DNA of 64,000 bases from positions 310,001 through 374,000 of the forward strand of contig NZ_CP022098.1 in assembly GCF_002305875.1 (NCBI RefSeq), written 5' to 3'. Source of the DNA: Cystobacter fuscus (GTDB taxonomy: Bacteria > Myxococcota > Myxococcia > Myxococcales > Myxococcaceae). The notes under the pieces are model-generated. The model did no database searches, was not told the DNA's origin, and saw nothing but the letters and a program-made list of their open reading frames with translations. Of this stretch, positions 33,619 to 41,427 are shown in pieces; within the stretch, counting starts at the first letter, position 1, and the number at the start of each line of letters is the position of its first letter. The position numbers were made by a program, and so were the translations under genes.

Positions 33619-34743
33619 ATGGCTCGTGTGAACAAGGTGTTGATTGTCGGTGGTGGGATTGGTGGTTTGTCGTTGGCCTCGGGCCTGCGCAACCGTGGCA
33701 TCGAGGTCGATCTCGTGGAGGTCAAGGACGAGTGGACCGTCTACGGCGTGGGCATCATCCAGCAATGCAACGTCATCCGGGCCATGGCCCGGCTGGGGCT
33801 GATGGACCGTGTCCTCGATGCGGGATTCGCCTACGAGAACATGGGCATCTACACGGCGGCGGGCGAGCTCGTGCAGATGCTGCCCGGGGCACGCTCGGCG
33901 GGGCCGGAGTACCCGGCCAACCTGGGCATCTCCCGGCTGGCGCTCCACAAAGTGCTCAGCTCCACGGCGGAGGAGAAGGGGACGCGCATCCGCCTGGGTC
34001 TCACCATCGAGCACCTCGCGCAGGACGCCAACGGCGTGGACGTCGTGTTCACCGACGGCTCGCGGGGCCGCTACGACCTGGTCGTGGGCGCCGACGGGCT
34101 CTACTCCAGGGTCCGGAGCATGATCTTCGGCAAGGAGCTGAAGCCGCGCTTCACGGGACAGTCGGTGTTCCGTCACAACTTCCCGCGCCCACCCGAGATC
34201 GATCACCTGGTGGTCTTCTACGGGAAGAATCACAACGCCGGGCTCTGCCCGCTCTCCAAGGACCTGATGTACATGTTCGTGACGTCCGAGGAGCCCGGTA
34301 ACCCGAGAATGCCGGAGGACCAGCTCGCCGAGCTCATGAGGGATCGCCTGGCGGAGTTTGGCGGCATCCTCGGCCGGTTGCGCGAGCAGATCACCGACCC
34401 GAAGCAGGTGGTCTACAAGCCCATGGAGGTCATCTTCGTCCCCGATTCGTGGTACCGGGGGAGGGTGGTGCTGATGGGCGATGCGGCCCATGCGATGACG
34501 CCACACGTCTCGCAAGGGGCGGGCATGGCCGTGGAGGACGCGGTGGTGCTCTCGGAATTGCTCGCGGAGGATGCATCCGTGGAGGCGCTCCTGTCGCGCT
34601 TCATGCAGCGGCGCTACGAGCGCTGCAAGTTCATCGTGGAGAGTGCGATCCAGATTGGCGACTGGGAGATGCAGGGCGCGTCCCGAGCCGACCGGTCCGG
34701 GCTCGTGAAGAAGGTGATGGACGTCATCGCCCAACCCCTCTGA
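33619..34743 (+). CDS. FAD-dependent aromatic monooxygenase, copy B
   Basis: 374 residues from ATG 33619; AGGAGACAGCC lies just upstream, in the same setting as copy A. It shares every motif with copy A: VLIVGGGIGGLSLASGLRN, VVGADGLYSRVR, GRVVLMGDAAHAMTP. Differences cluster at about 80-140 and 170-215, where substrate-binding strands lie in this fold, while the C-terminal 60 residues are nearly identical even at DNA level. That pattern suggests duplication followed by substrate divergence plus some gene conversion. The two may act on successive or alternative substrates. Convergent with the virginiamycin lyase homologue (12-base gap). Confidence 0.92.
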   Translation: MARVNKVLIVGGGIGGLSLASGLRNRGIEVDLVEVKDEWTVYGVGIIQQCNVIRAMARLGLMDRVLDAGFAYENMGIYTAAGELVQMLPGARSAGPEYPANLGISRLALHKVLSSTAEEKGTRIRLGLTIEHLAQDANGVDVVFTDGSRGRYDLVVGADGLYSRVRSMIFGKELKPRFTGQSVFRHNFPRPPEIDHLVVFYGKNHNAGLCPLSKDLMYMFVTSEEPGNPRMPEDQLAELMRDRLAEFGGILGRLREQITDPKQVVYKPMEVIFVPDSWYRGRVVLMGDAAHAMTPHVSQGAGMAVEDAVVLSELLAEDASVEALLSRFMQRRYERCKFIVESAIQIGDWEMQGASRADRSGLVKKVMDVIAQPL

Positions 34744-34755
34744 AGCGTGAACGAC

Positions 34756-35655
34756 TCACCGCGGAGCGAGACGGCCGATTCTTCCCGCTTCCTCCGCGAA
34801 CCACAGCGCGCCGTCCGGACCCGAGGTGATGCCGTGGGGTTCCGCCTGTGGAGTGGGGATGGCGTACTCGGTGACGTGTCCCTCCGTGGTCATCCGGCCG
34901 ATGTGGTTGCTCCCCCACTGCGTGAACCACAGGGCGCTGTCGGCCCCGGTGACGATGGCGTGCGGCCGTGCGCCGGCTCTGGGGAGCGGGTACTCGGTGA
35001 CGTGTCCCTGCGTGGTCATCCGGCCGATGCGGTCCACGAGGATCTCCACGAACCAGAGCGCGCCATCCGGCCCCACCGTGATGCCCACGGGTCCGGCGTT
35101 GGGGGTGGGCAGTGCGTACTCGGTGACATGTCCCTGCGTGGTCATCCGGCCGATGCGGTTGGCCTTGTTCTCGGTGAACCAGAGCGCGCCATCCGGTCCC
35201 GTGGTGAGGGTGGACGGGAACACGTCAGGGGAGGGGAGCGGGAACTCGGTGATTGTCCCGTCCGGGGTGATGCGGCCGAGCTGATTCGCCGTCGACTCGG
35301 TGAACCAGAGCGCGCCATCGGGTCCCACCGTGAGGCCGAAGGGTCCCGCGTTCGCGGCGGGCAGCACGTACTCGGTCACCGCGCCTTCCGTCGTGATCCG
35401 CCCGATGCGGTTGGCCTTGTACTCGGTGAACCAGAGCGCACCGTCGGGCCCGGCCACGATGAGGGACGGCCCCGCGTCGGGCGTCGGGAGCGGGAAGGAG
35501 GCCAGCTCGCCGTCGACGCGGAGGCGGCCAATCCGGCCCGAGTGGATCTCCGTGAACCAGAGCGCTCCGTCCGGGCCGCCCACGATGCCATACGGACCCG
35601 CGGACGGGTTGTTCAGGGGATGCTCCGTCATGGTGTTGCTCGAGACTTCCTGCAT
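34756..35655 (-). CDS. vgb: Virginiamycin B lyase (streptogramin lyase) homologue
   Basis: 299 residues forming seven blades of about 42 residues, each with a GPDGALWFTE-type strand and a GRI/GRM turn: a seven-bladed propeller. The residues I recall as catalytic in staphylococcal Vgb (H228, E268, H270) have exact counterparts with a constant offset of 4: H232 (RPHAIV), E272 and H274 (AEPHGI). Vgb opens the thioester-like lactone of type B streptogramins by elimination. Ribosome binding site GGACGGA precedes ATG 35655. No signal peptide. Housekeeping function in soil bacteria is unknown; it may be genuine resistance or act on another cyclic depsipeptide. Confidence 0.88.
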   Translation of the reverse strand: MQEVSSNTMTEHPLNNPSAGPYGIVGGPDGALWFTEIHSGRIGRLRVDGELASFPLPTPDAGPSLIVAGPDGALWFTEYKANRIGRITTEGAVTEYVLPAANAGPFGLTVGPDGALWFTESTANQLGRITPDGTITEFPLPSPDVFPSTLTTGPDGALWFTENKANRIGRMTTQGHVTEYALPTPNAGPVGITVGPDGALWFVEILVDRIGRMTTQGHVTEYPLPRAGARPHAIVTGADSALWFTQWGSNHIGRMTTEGHVTEYAIPTPQAEPHGITSGPDGALWFAEEAGRIGRLAPR

Positions 35656-35878
35656 GTTTCTTCCGTCCTGAAACTGGCCTGTGCGAACAGCTCCCCTGTC
35701 GCGGAGAGTGCGATCCCTTCCAGGAATGCATCGAGGAGCGGCTGACCTACCGGTGTGTCGCCCGGGGCTCGGCGAACGGCGCCCTCATTGCCAATCCCAC
35801 CTCCGAGCAGACGCCCGCCGCGCCCCAGCCATGAGCCGCTGACTCATCGCGTCGGCAGGTTGCGTGAGCAGACTTTAT

Positions 35879-36961
35879 TCAGCTCACCACGCGGCTGGAG
35901 TCTGGTTGAGGCCTCGGCGTGCCCGCGTCTTCCTGGCCCAGCTCGGCCAGCCGCTGCGCGAGATGCGCCGCCTGAGCGCCCTTCGCGGCCGCGTCGCCTC
36001 CCCGCGCTCCGACGAGCGACACCCGCGCCCGCTCCACCAGCGCGACCTGCGCGTGCAACTGCGCGAGCAGCCGCTCGCGCTTGCGATCCAACACATCCAG
36101 GTGGTTCAACTCCTCGCCGAGTGACGAGGCGGCGAGCTCCAACTGCCGGCGCGCCACCGCGTCCGTCGCCGCGGCCGCCTTGGCCCGCAGCTCCTGGACC
36201 TGGGTGCTCACGTCCGCCGCCCGCGCCCCCTGCAGCCGCGCCAGCAGCTCCGCGTACTCCTCGGCGAGGGTGAAGACCCCGGTGGCCAGCTTGTCCAGCA
36301 CCCCCGTGAGCTCCTTCCTGCCGGGCCCCGCCTCCATCCGTCCCACCTCCCGCCGGCACTCCTTGTGGAGCTTCACCGTGCGCATGACCAGGCCCTGCGC
36401 CTCGCCCGTCAACTGGCCCTCCAGGGCGGCGCCCCGGGCCTCGATCTTGTTGCCGTGCACCCGCACATAGGACGCCAGCCGGCCCACGCCCCAGAAGAGC
36501 GCCACCACCGTCAGGCCCACGAGTGCGCTCACCATCCCCGGGCGCGGGGAGAACAGTCGCGCGTCCAGTACCGCCTTCACGTACATCCCCAGGGGCACGA
36601 GCGCCCCGGCGCCCACCATCCCCGCGAGCACCCCGTAGGGGCGCCGCGCCACCCGCCAGAGGTCCACCGCGCCGGCCGCGAGCAGGCCCATGCAGAACTG
36701 CGTCAGGGCCGCTGGAGCGCGGACCTGCCAGATGACGGTCAGCCCCACCATCAGTCCCACCCCCATGGCCAGCCGGGTCTTCCAGCCTCCCCGGGTGCTG
36801 GCGATTCCCGCGCCCAGCAGCGCCAGCCAGGCCGTGTTCACGGGCAGGTACAGGTGGGTGGTCAACGCCAACACCGGGGAGAGGGCGGCCGCCCCCGCCA
36901 GGGCGAGCAGCGTGCGCTTCTCGAAGTCCTCGCGCTCCTGGAGTTGTACCAACAGAGGCAT
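35879..36961 (-). CDS. Membrane protein with C-terminal coiled coil, unknown function
   Basis: 360 residues. A short cytoplasmic start is followed by about six TM helices between residues 18 and 170 (for example LLALAGAAALSPVLAL, MVGLTVIWQV, MVSALVGLTVVALFWGVG). The second half (about 175-345) is a long charged coiled coil rich in Ala/Arg/Glu (LAEEYAELLARLQ, LDVLDRKRERLLAQLHAQ). Looks like a FUSC/aromatic-exporter-like membrane half joined to a helical scaffold, but I cannot assign a family. It follows the VWA protein gene by 12 bases with AGGAAAG upstream of ATG, so the two form an operon. A weak stem (GTGAGC/GCTCAC around its stop) may end transcription. Confidence 0.75.
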   Translation of the reverse strand: MPLLVQLQEREDFEKRTLLALAGAAALSPVLALTTHLYLPVNTAWLALLGAGIASTRGGWKTRLAMGVGLMVGLTVIWQVRAPAALTQFCMGLLAAGAVDLWRVARRPYGVLAGMVGAGALVPLGMYVKAVLDARLFSPRPGMVSALVGLTVVALFWGVGRLASYVRVHGNKIEARGAALEGQLTGEAQGLVMRTVKLHKECRREVGRMEAGPGRKELTGVLDKLATGVFTLAEEYAELLARLQGARAADVSTQVQELRAKAAAATDAVARRQLELAASSLGEELNHLDVLDRKRERLLAQLHAQVALVERARVSLVGARGGDAAAKGAQAAHLAQRLAELGQEDAGTPRPQPDSSRVVS

Positions 36962-36973
36962 GGGCCGTCTTTC

Positions 36974-38359
36974 CTAGTAGGAGTTGTTCTGTCCGAAGGA
37001 CTGGAGCGACTTGCGATGGAGCTTCAACGCCTCACGCCGCACGGAAGTTTCATCCTGGGCGTCGCGGTAGGCGGCCTCGGTCTGCTCCACCTCGTGCATC
37101 TCCCCGGAGAGCGCCGAGGACGAGGCGCCGAAGAGCCTGCGCACGTTGCCGAGCATGTCCAGCGCGCGCGTGCGGTCGCCCTGCTTCATCGCCTCGGCGG
37201 CCGCCTGCATCTGGCTCGCCCCGAGCGCCCGCGTCACGGCCACCCCGACGTCCGGGTCCATTCGTGCGCGCACGAGTTCCTCGTCCTCGGTCACTGCCGC
37301 CCCCAGCTCGAGTTCCATCCGCACCGGCTTGTCCGCCACCAGATCATTGTAGTCCAACCGCGCACTCACCAGGGTTCGCGCGGGGGAGGGGACCTCCATG
37401 GCCAGGTTCAGCTTCACCACCACGCGCACCTCCTGGCCTCCGGACAGGTCGTACAGGGGGATGAGCAGCGCGCTGTCCTCTTGCACCGCCGCCACGCCCA
37501 GGGCCTCCGCGGACGTCACGCCCTGGGGCAGCTCCAGCCGCAGCCGCACCCCGCGCGCGAGCGTCCCCGTGGCCTGCTTCAGCTCGCGCCCGAGGATCTC
37601 CGCCAGACGCTCCGAGTCCTGGAGGTAGCCGTAGAAGCCGCCACCCTGCTCGGCCAGGCCGCGCATCAGCCGCTCGTTGAACTGCTCGCCGACGCCCAGC
37701 CCGCTCACCGCGATGCCCTCGTGTTGGTAGTCGGCCGCCAGGCGTCCGAGGCGGGCCTCGTCCACGATGCCCTCGGTGGGCTCGCCATCGCTCAGCAGGA
37801 TGATGCGGCTCACGCGGTAGTCCTTCACGTGGGGCCGCAGCGCCTCGGCGCCCGCCTCCAGGCCGCCGCTGAGGTTGGTGCCGCCCTCGTCGTCGATGGA
37901 ATTCACGAAGGAGATCATCCGGTCGCGAGACGCGGGCGTTATCTCCTCGCTGGGCTGCACGTGCACGTCCGAGCCGTAGTGCACGAGCGCCAGCCGGTCT
38001 CCGGTCTCCAGCCGCCCCACGAGCATGCGCGCCGCGCGCCGCGCGTCCGCGAGCTTCTGGCCCCGCATGGAGCCCGAGCGATCGATGACGAGCGCCAGGT
38101 TCACGGGCATGCGCCGCTGTGTGGGGAGCGAGTTGGCGCGCACCGTGAACAGGGCATGGGCCTCGCTCGGTCCGGTGCGCACGTAGGCGCCGGACAGCTT
38201 GCCCTCCAGGGTGAGTACGCCCTCGTGGGCCGTGACGGGCGGGCGCACCGTGCCGGAAGGTGTCTTCGCCGCGGGGGGCTGGAGAGACGGCAGCCCGATG
38301 ACGAGGGCGCCGAGGGCGAGCAGCGTGGTGAGGGCCAGCAGCAGGTGGGTGCGGTTCAT
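36974..38359 (-). CDS. Exported von Willebrand factor A (VWA) domain protein
   Basis: 461 residues from ATG 38359 (GAGG upstream; the longer frame to 38452 adds unlikely residues). A membrane anchor or signal at about 5-26 (HLLLALTTLLALGALVIG) precedes a VIT-like beta region and a VWA domain at about 83-265. The MIDAS metal site is intact: DRSGSMRG (DxSxS), T in GGTNLSGG and D in LSDGEPTEG. A beta-sandwich and helical tail follow. VWA proteins of this type bind partners in a metal-dependent way at the cell envelope. First gene of a two-gene operon with the coiled-coil membrane protein, which may be its partner. Confidence 0.9.
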   Translation of the reverse strand: MNRTHLLLALTTLLALGALVIGLPSLQPPAAKTPSGTVRPPVTAHEGVLTLEGKLSGAYVRTGPSEAHALFTVRANSLPTQRRMPVNLALVIDRSGSMRGQKLADARRAARMLVGRLETGDRLALVHYGSDVHVQPSEEITPASRDRMISFVNSIDDEGGTNLSGGLEAGAEALRPHVKDYRVSRIILLSDGEPTEGIVDEARLGRLAADYQHEGIAVSGLGVGEQFNERLMRGLAEQGGGFYGYLQDSERLAEILGRELKQATGTLARGVRLRLELPQGVTSAEALGVAAVQEDSALLIPLYDLSGGQEVRVVVKLNLAMEVPSPARTLVSARLDYNDLVADKPVRMELELGAAVTEDEELVRARMDPDVGVAVTRALGASQMQAAAEAMKQGDRTRALDMLGNVRRLFGASSSALSGEMHEVEQTEAAYRDAQDETSVRREALKLHRKSLQSFGQNNSY

Positions 38360-38465
38360 GCGGGGAGACCTCGTGGCGGTGGGCAACGGGTGCGCACAGC
38401 CTGACCGAGGTGTCCCGGGCGCCGCATCGGTCACCCGGAGGAGGTCCGTCAAACGGCGGATGCCG

Positions 38466-41300
38466 TCAGCGGCTCGAGGGCATGGCCTTGAGCACCAGCT
38501 CGCGCACCACGCGCTTGACGGCGGATTCGTCGAAGGGCTTTTCCAGGGTGGGGTTGGACACCCGCGACAGGAAGTCGCGCGCCCCGGGGGTGAAGGCGCC
38601 GCCGGAGACGAAGACGAACCGTTGCTCGACTCCCGCGCCCGCGTGCTGCATGGCCTCGTAGAGATCCTTGCCCCCGAGGTCCGGCATCATCACGTCGCAC
38701 AGGATGACGTGGAAGCTCGAGTCCCGCTGGAGCAGGTCCAGCGCCTGGCGTCCGCTGGTGGCCAGCTCCACGTCATGATCGCGCAGGATGCGCTTGAGGG
38801 CGCGGCCCACCGCGGGCTCGTCGTCCACGATGAGCACCCGGCCGCGTTGGGTCACGGGGGCCACGGGCGGCGCCGTCGGCTGGGTCTGCTGGGGCGTGCC
38901 TTCCGCGGCCGCGGGCAACACCACGCGCATGGTGGTGCCACGTCCGGGCTCGCTCTCCACGAGGATGTCGCCGCCCAGGCCCGTGATGATGCCATGGCAG
39001 ATGGACAGCCCCAGCCCGGTGCCCACGCCCACGGGCTTCGTGGTGAAGAAGGGATCGAAGATGCGCCCCAGCACCTCGCGGGGGATGCCGCCGCCGGTGT
39101 CCCGCACCTCGACGAGCACCCGGCCATCCGAGTCCGGGCACGTGTGCAGGACGATCTCGTTCTTGTCCACCGCGCCCTCGGCGATGGCCTGCGCCGCGTT
39201 CACCACCAGGTTGAGGAACACCTGGCACAGGCGGCCCTCGTTGCCCATGACACGGGGGATGGTCCCGTACTCGCGCCGGAGCCGCGCGCGGTGCTTGATT
39301 TCGTTGGCCGCCAGCATCACCGCCGAGTCCAGCACGGCGTGCAGATCCACCGCCTCCACCCGCTCCTCGTCCGGCCGGGAGAAGGACTTGAGCTGGCGGA
39401 CGATCTGCCGCACGCGCTCGGCGCCCTCGCGCGCCTCGCTCAGCACGCCTCGCCACTCGCTCACCTCGGGGCGCGACGCCACGCCCCCGGGCACGAAGGA
39501 GGGCATGCGGCGCAGCTCGTCCGACAGGAAGCCCAGGTTGGAGATGACGAAGGCGAGCGGGTTGTTGATTTCGTGGGCGATTCCCGCGGCCAGCGTGCCC
39601 ATGGAGGCCATGCGGTCGGCGAGGTTGAGGCGCGACTGCAACTGGCGCTGCTCGGTGACGTCCCTCGCGATGGACACCACGGCTGGCTTGCCGTCGAAGA
39701 GCAGCGGCAGCGAGGCGAACTCCGCCACGCGCACCTGGCCGTCACGCCGCAGCAGCCGCCGCTCCCCGGTGACCAGCGTGTCCGGGGCCGAGGGGGGATC
39801 GTCCTTGATGAACTCGCGCAGACATCGACCGAGCACCTCCTCGGGGCGCTCGAAGCCCAGCGAGGTGACGAGCGCCATGTTGGCGAAGATGATGTGCCCG
39901 TCGCGCTGGATGGCGGCCGGCTCCGGCACGCCCTCCAGGAGGATGCGGAAGCTCGCCTCGGAGTGCTTGAGGGCCTCCTCGAAGTGGCGGTGCTGGGTGA
40001 CGTCGCGCGCGATGCCCTCCACCGCCACGCACATGCCCGCGCCGTCCAGTACGGGCGTCACCGCGTGCTGCAGCCACACCGTGCTGCCATCCGGCTTGAG
40101 GAAGCGCACCACCACGGGGGCGTCCGCCATGCGCCGGGGCTCGGACAGCAGTTGCTCGAGCAGCTCCACGTCGTCGGGGTGCGCGCGGCGGTGCCACAGC
40201 AGGCTGTCGCGGTAGTGCTCCTCGGGGGTGAAGCCCAGGTTGCGCGTCACCACGCCGCTCACGAAGGCGAAGCTGCGCGTGCCGGCGAGCTGGTAGCGGT
40301 AGAGCACGTCCGAGGAGTTCTCCGCCATGGCGCGGAAGCGCTGCTCACGCTCGCGCAGGGCGCGCTCGGCGTGGCGGTGCTCCAGGGCGAGCGAGATGGC
40401 ACCGGTGGCCGCCATCAGCAGGTCCACTTCCAGCCGGTCCCACTCGCGCTCCTCCACGCAGTTGTCGAAGCCGATGAAGCCCGCGAGCGTGCCGTGCACC
40501 CACAAGGGCAGCGCCAGGAGCGAGCGGATGCCCTGGGGATCGAGCAGCGCCTGCTCCTCGGTGGGGAAGTCCTTCACCAGTCCGCTGATGGCCTGGCCGC
40601 GAGACATCAGCTCGTACCAGCGGGGGATGGCCTTCTCGAAGGGCACGTTCTGCAGGGTCGGGTTGTCGATCTCCTTCTTCACGCTGGGCTCACACCACTC
40701 GGCGCGCTGGCTGATGAGCAGCTCACCGTCGGGGCTGCGGTGCGTCTCGAAGGTGTAGACGCGGCTGGCGCCCGAGGCCTCGCCCAAGGGGGCCATCAGC
40801 CGGGTGAAGAGATCTTCCGAGGCGGACGTGCCCAGCAGCCGCTGTTGGATTTCCACGAGCGCGCTGAGGTAGCGCTCGCGCCGCGTCAGTGCCTCCTGGG
40901 CCCGGCGCCGCTCGGTGATGTCGTGGAGCGTGCCGCTCAGGCCCACCACGCTGCCGTCTTCGAGCACTGGCCGTACGAGCACCTCGCCCCAGCGGAAGCC
41001 GCCCTCGCGGGTGAGGTAGCGCAGCTCGCGCTTGCGCACCTCGTGCACCTCGCCCAACCGCGGACAGCCCTGCTCGTCGTAGAGCGAGCGATCGGCCGGG
41101 TGCACGTACTGTCGGCTGGGCTGCCCGAGGCACTCCTCCAGCGGGAAGCCCGTGAGCTCGGTCCACACCGGAGTGAGGTGCGTGAGCCGCCCCTGGGTGT
41201 CGAGCTGGAACACCACTTCTCCCGGCCGTTCGAGCGTCAGCCGGGGGCGCGCCGCGAGGGGCGCGGAGAGGGAAAGGGTCGGCTGGGGCTTCAAGGACAT
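38466..41300 (-). CDS. Soluble hybrid histidine kinase PAS-GAF-PAS-PAS-HisKA-HATPase-REC
   Basis: 944 residues without TM helices, so cytoplasmic. PAS at about 25-135, GAF at 145-305 (SEDLFTRLMAPLGEASGASR), PAS at 322-440, PAS at 450-552, HisKA with H576 in GIAHEINNP (the NtrB-like HEINNP type), HATPase at about 690-797 (DTGGGIP, GTGLGLSICHGII) and a C-terminal receiver at about 820-940 with D869 and K921. A C-terminal receiver suggests a phosphorelay or feedback role. No separate regulator lies next to it; it may pair with the neighbouring membrane kinase or act as an orphan, as many myxobacterial kinases do. Confidence 0.93.
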   Translation of the reverse strand: MSLKPQPTLSLSAPLAARPRLTLERPGEVVFQLDTQGRLTHLTPVWTELTGFPLEECLGQPSRQYVHPADRSLYDEQGCPRLGEVHEVRKRELRYLTREGGFRWGEVLVRPVLEDGSVVGLSGTLHDITERRRAQEALTRRERYLSALVEIQQRLLGTSASEDLFTRLMAPLGEASGASRVYTFETHRSPDGELLISQRAEWCEPSVKKEIDNPTLQNVPFEKAIPRWYELMSRGQAISGLVKDFPTEEQALLDPQGIRSLLALPLWVHGTLAGFIGFDNCVEEREWDRLEVDLLMAATGAISLALEHRHAERALREREQRFRAMAENSSDVLYRYQLAGTRSFAFVSGVVTRNLGFTPEEHYRDSLLWHRRAHPDDVELLEQLLSEPRRMADAPVVVRFLKPDGSTVWLQHAVTPVLDGAGMCVAVEGIARDVTQHRHFEEALKHSEASFRILLEGVPEPAAIQRDGHIIFANMALVTSLGFERPEEVLGRCLREFIKDDPPSAPDTLVTGERRLLRRDGQVRVAEFASLPLLFDGKPAVVSIARDVTEQRQLQSRLNLADRMASMGTLAAGIAHEINNPLAFVISNLGFLSDELRRMPSFVPGGVASRPEVSEWRGVLSEAREGAERVRQIVRQLKSFSRPDEERVEAVDLHAVLDSAVMLAANEIKHRARLRREYGTIPRVMGNEGRLCQVFLNLVVNAAQAIAEGAVDKNEIVLHTCPDSDGRVLVEVRDTGGGIPREVLGRIFDPFFTTKPVGVGTGLGLSICHGIITGLGGDILVESEPGRGTTMRVVLPAAAEGTPQQTQPTAPPVAPVTQRGRVLIVDDEPAVGRALKRILRDHDVELATSGRQALDLLQRDSSFHVILCDVMMPDLGGKDLYEAMQHAGAGVEQRFVFVSGGAFTPGARDFLSRVSNPTLEKPFDESAVKRVVRELVLKAMPSSR

Positions 41301-41402
41301 GGGAAAGAGGCGCCGTATCCACGGACAGGATCAGCCGTGAACCGCTTCGCTAAAGAATTACGATAGCCTGCCCACCAGACTTGTACATCCCACTCACACT
41401 AA

Positions 41403-41417
41403 ACGGGTTTTTCCCGT
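41403..41417 (-). terminator. Small hairpin after the membrane sensor kinase
   Basis: ACGGG-TTTTT-CCCGT at 41403-41417, extended imperfectly by CACAC/GTGTG on the flanks, lies 11 bases beyond the minus-strand stop at 41428. The loop holds the T-run rather than the flank, so it may also be part of the upstream region of the next kinase gene. Confidence 0.35.
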
Positions 41418-41427
41418 GTGCCACTTC

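Noticed and set aside
38199-41366. 1055-residue plus-strand frame over the hybrid kinase
   Set aside because: Antisense shadow; the minus strand holds complete PAS, GAF, HisKA, HATPase and receiver domains.
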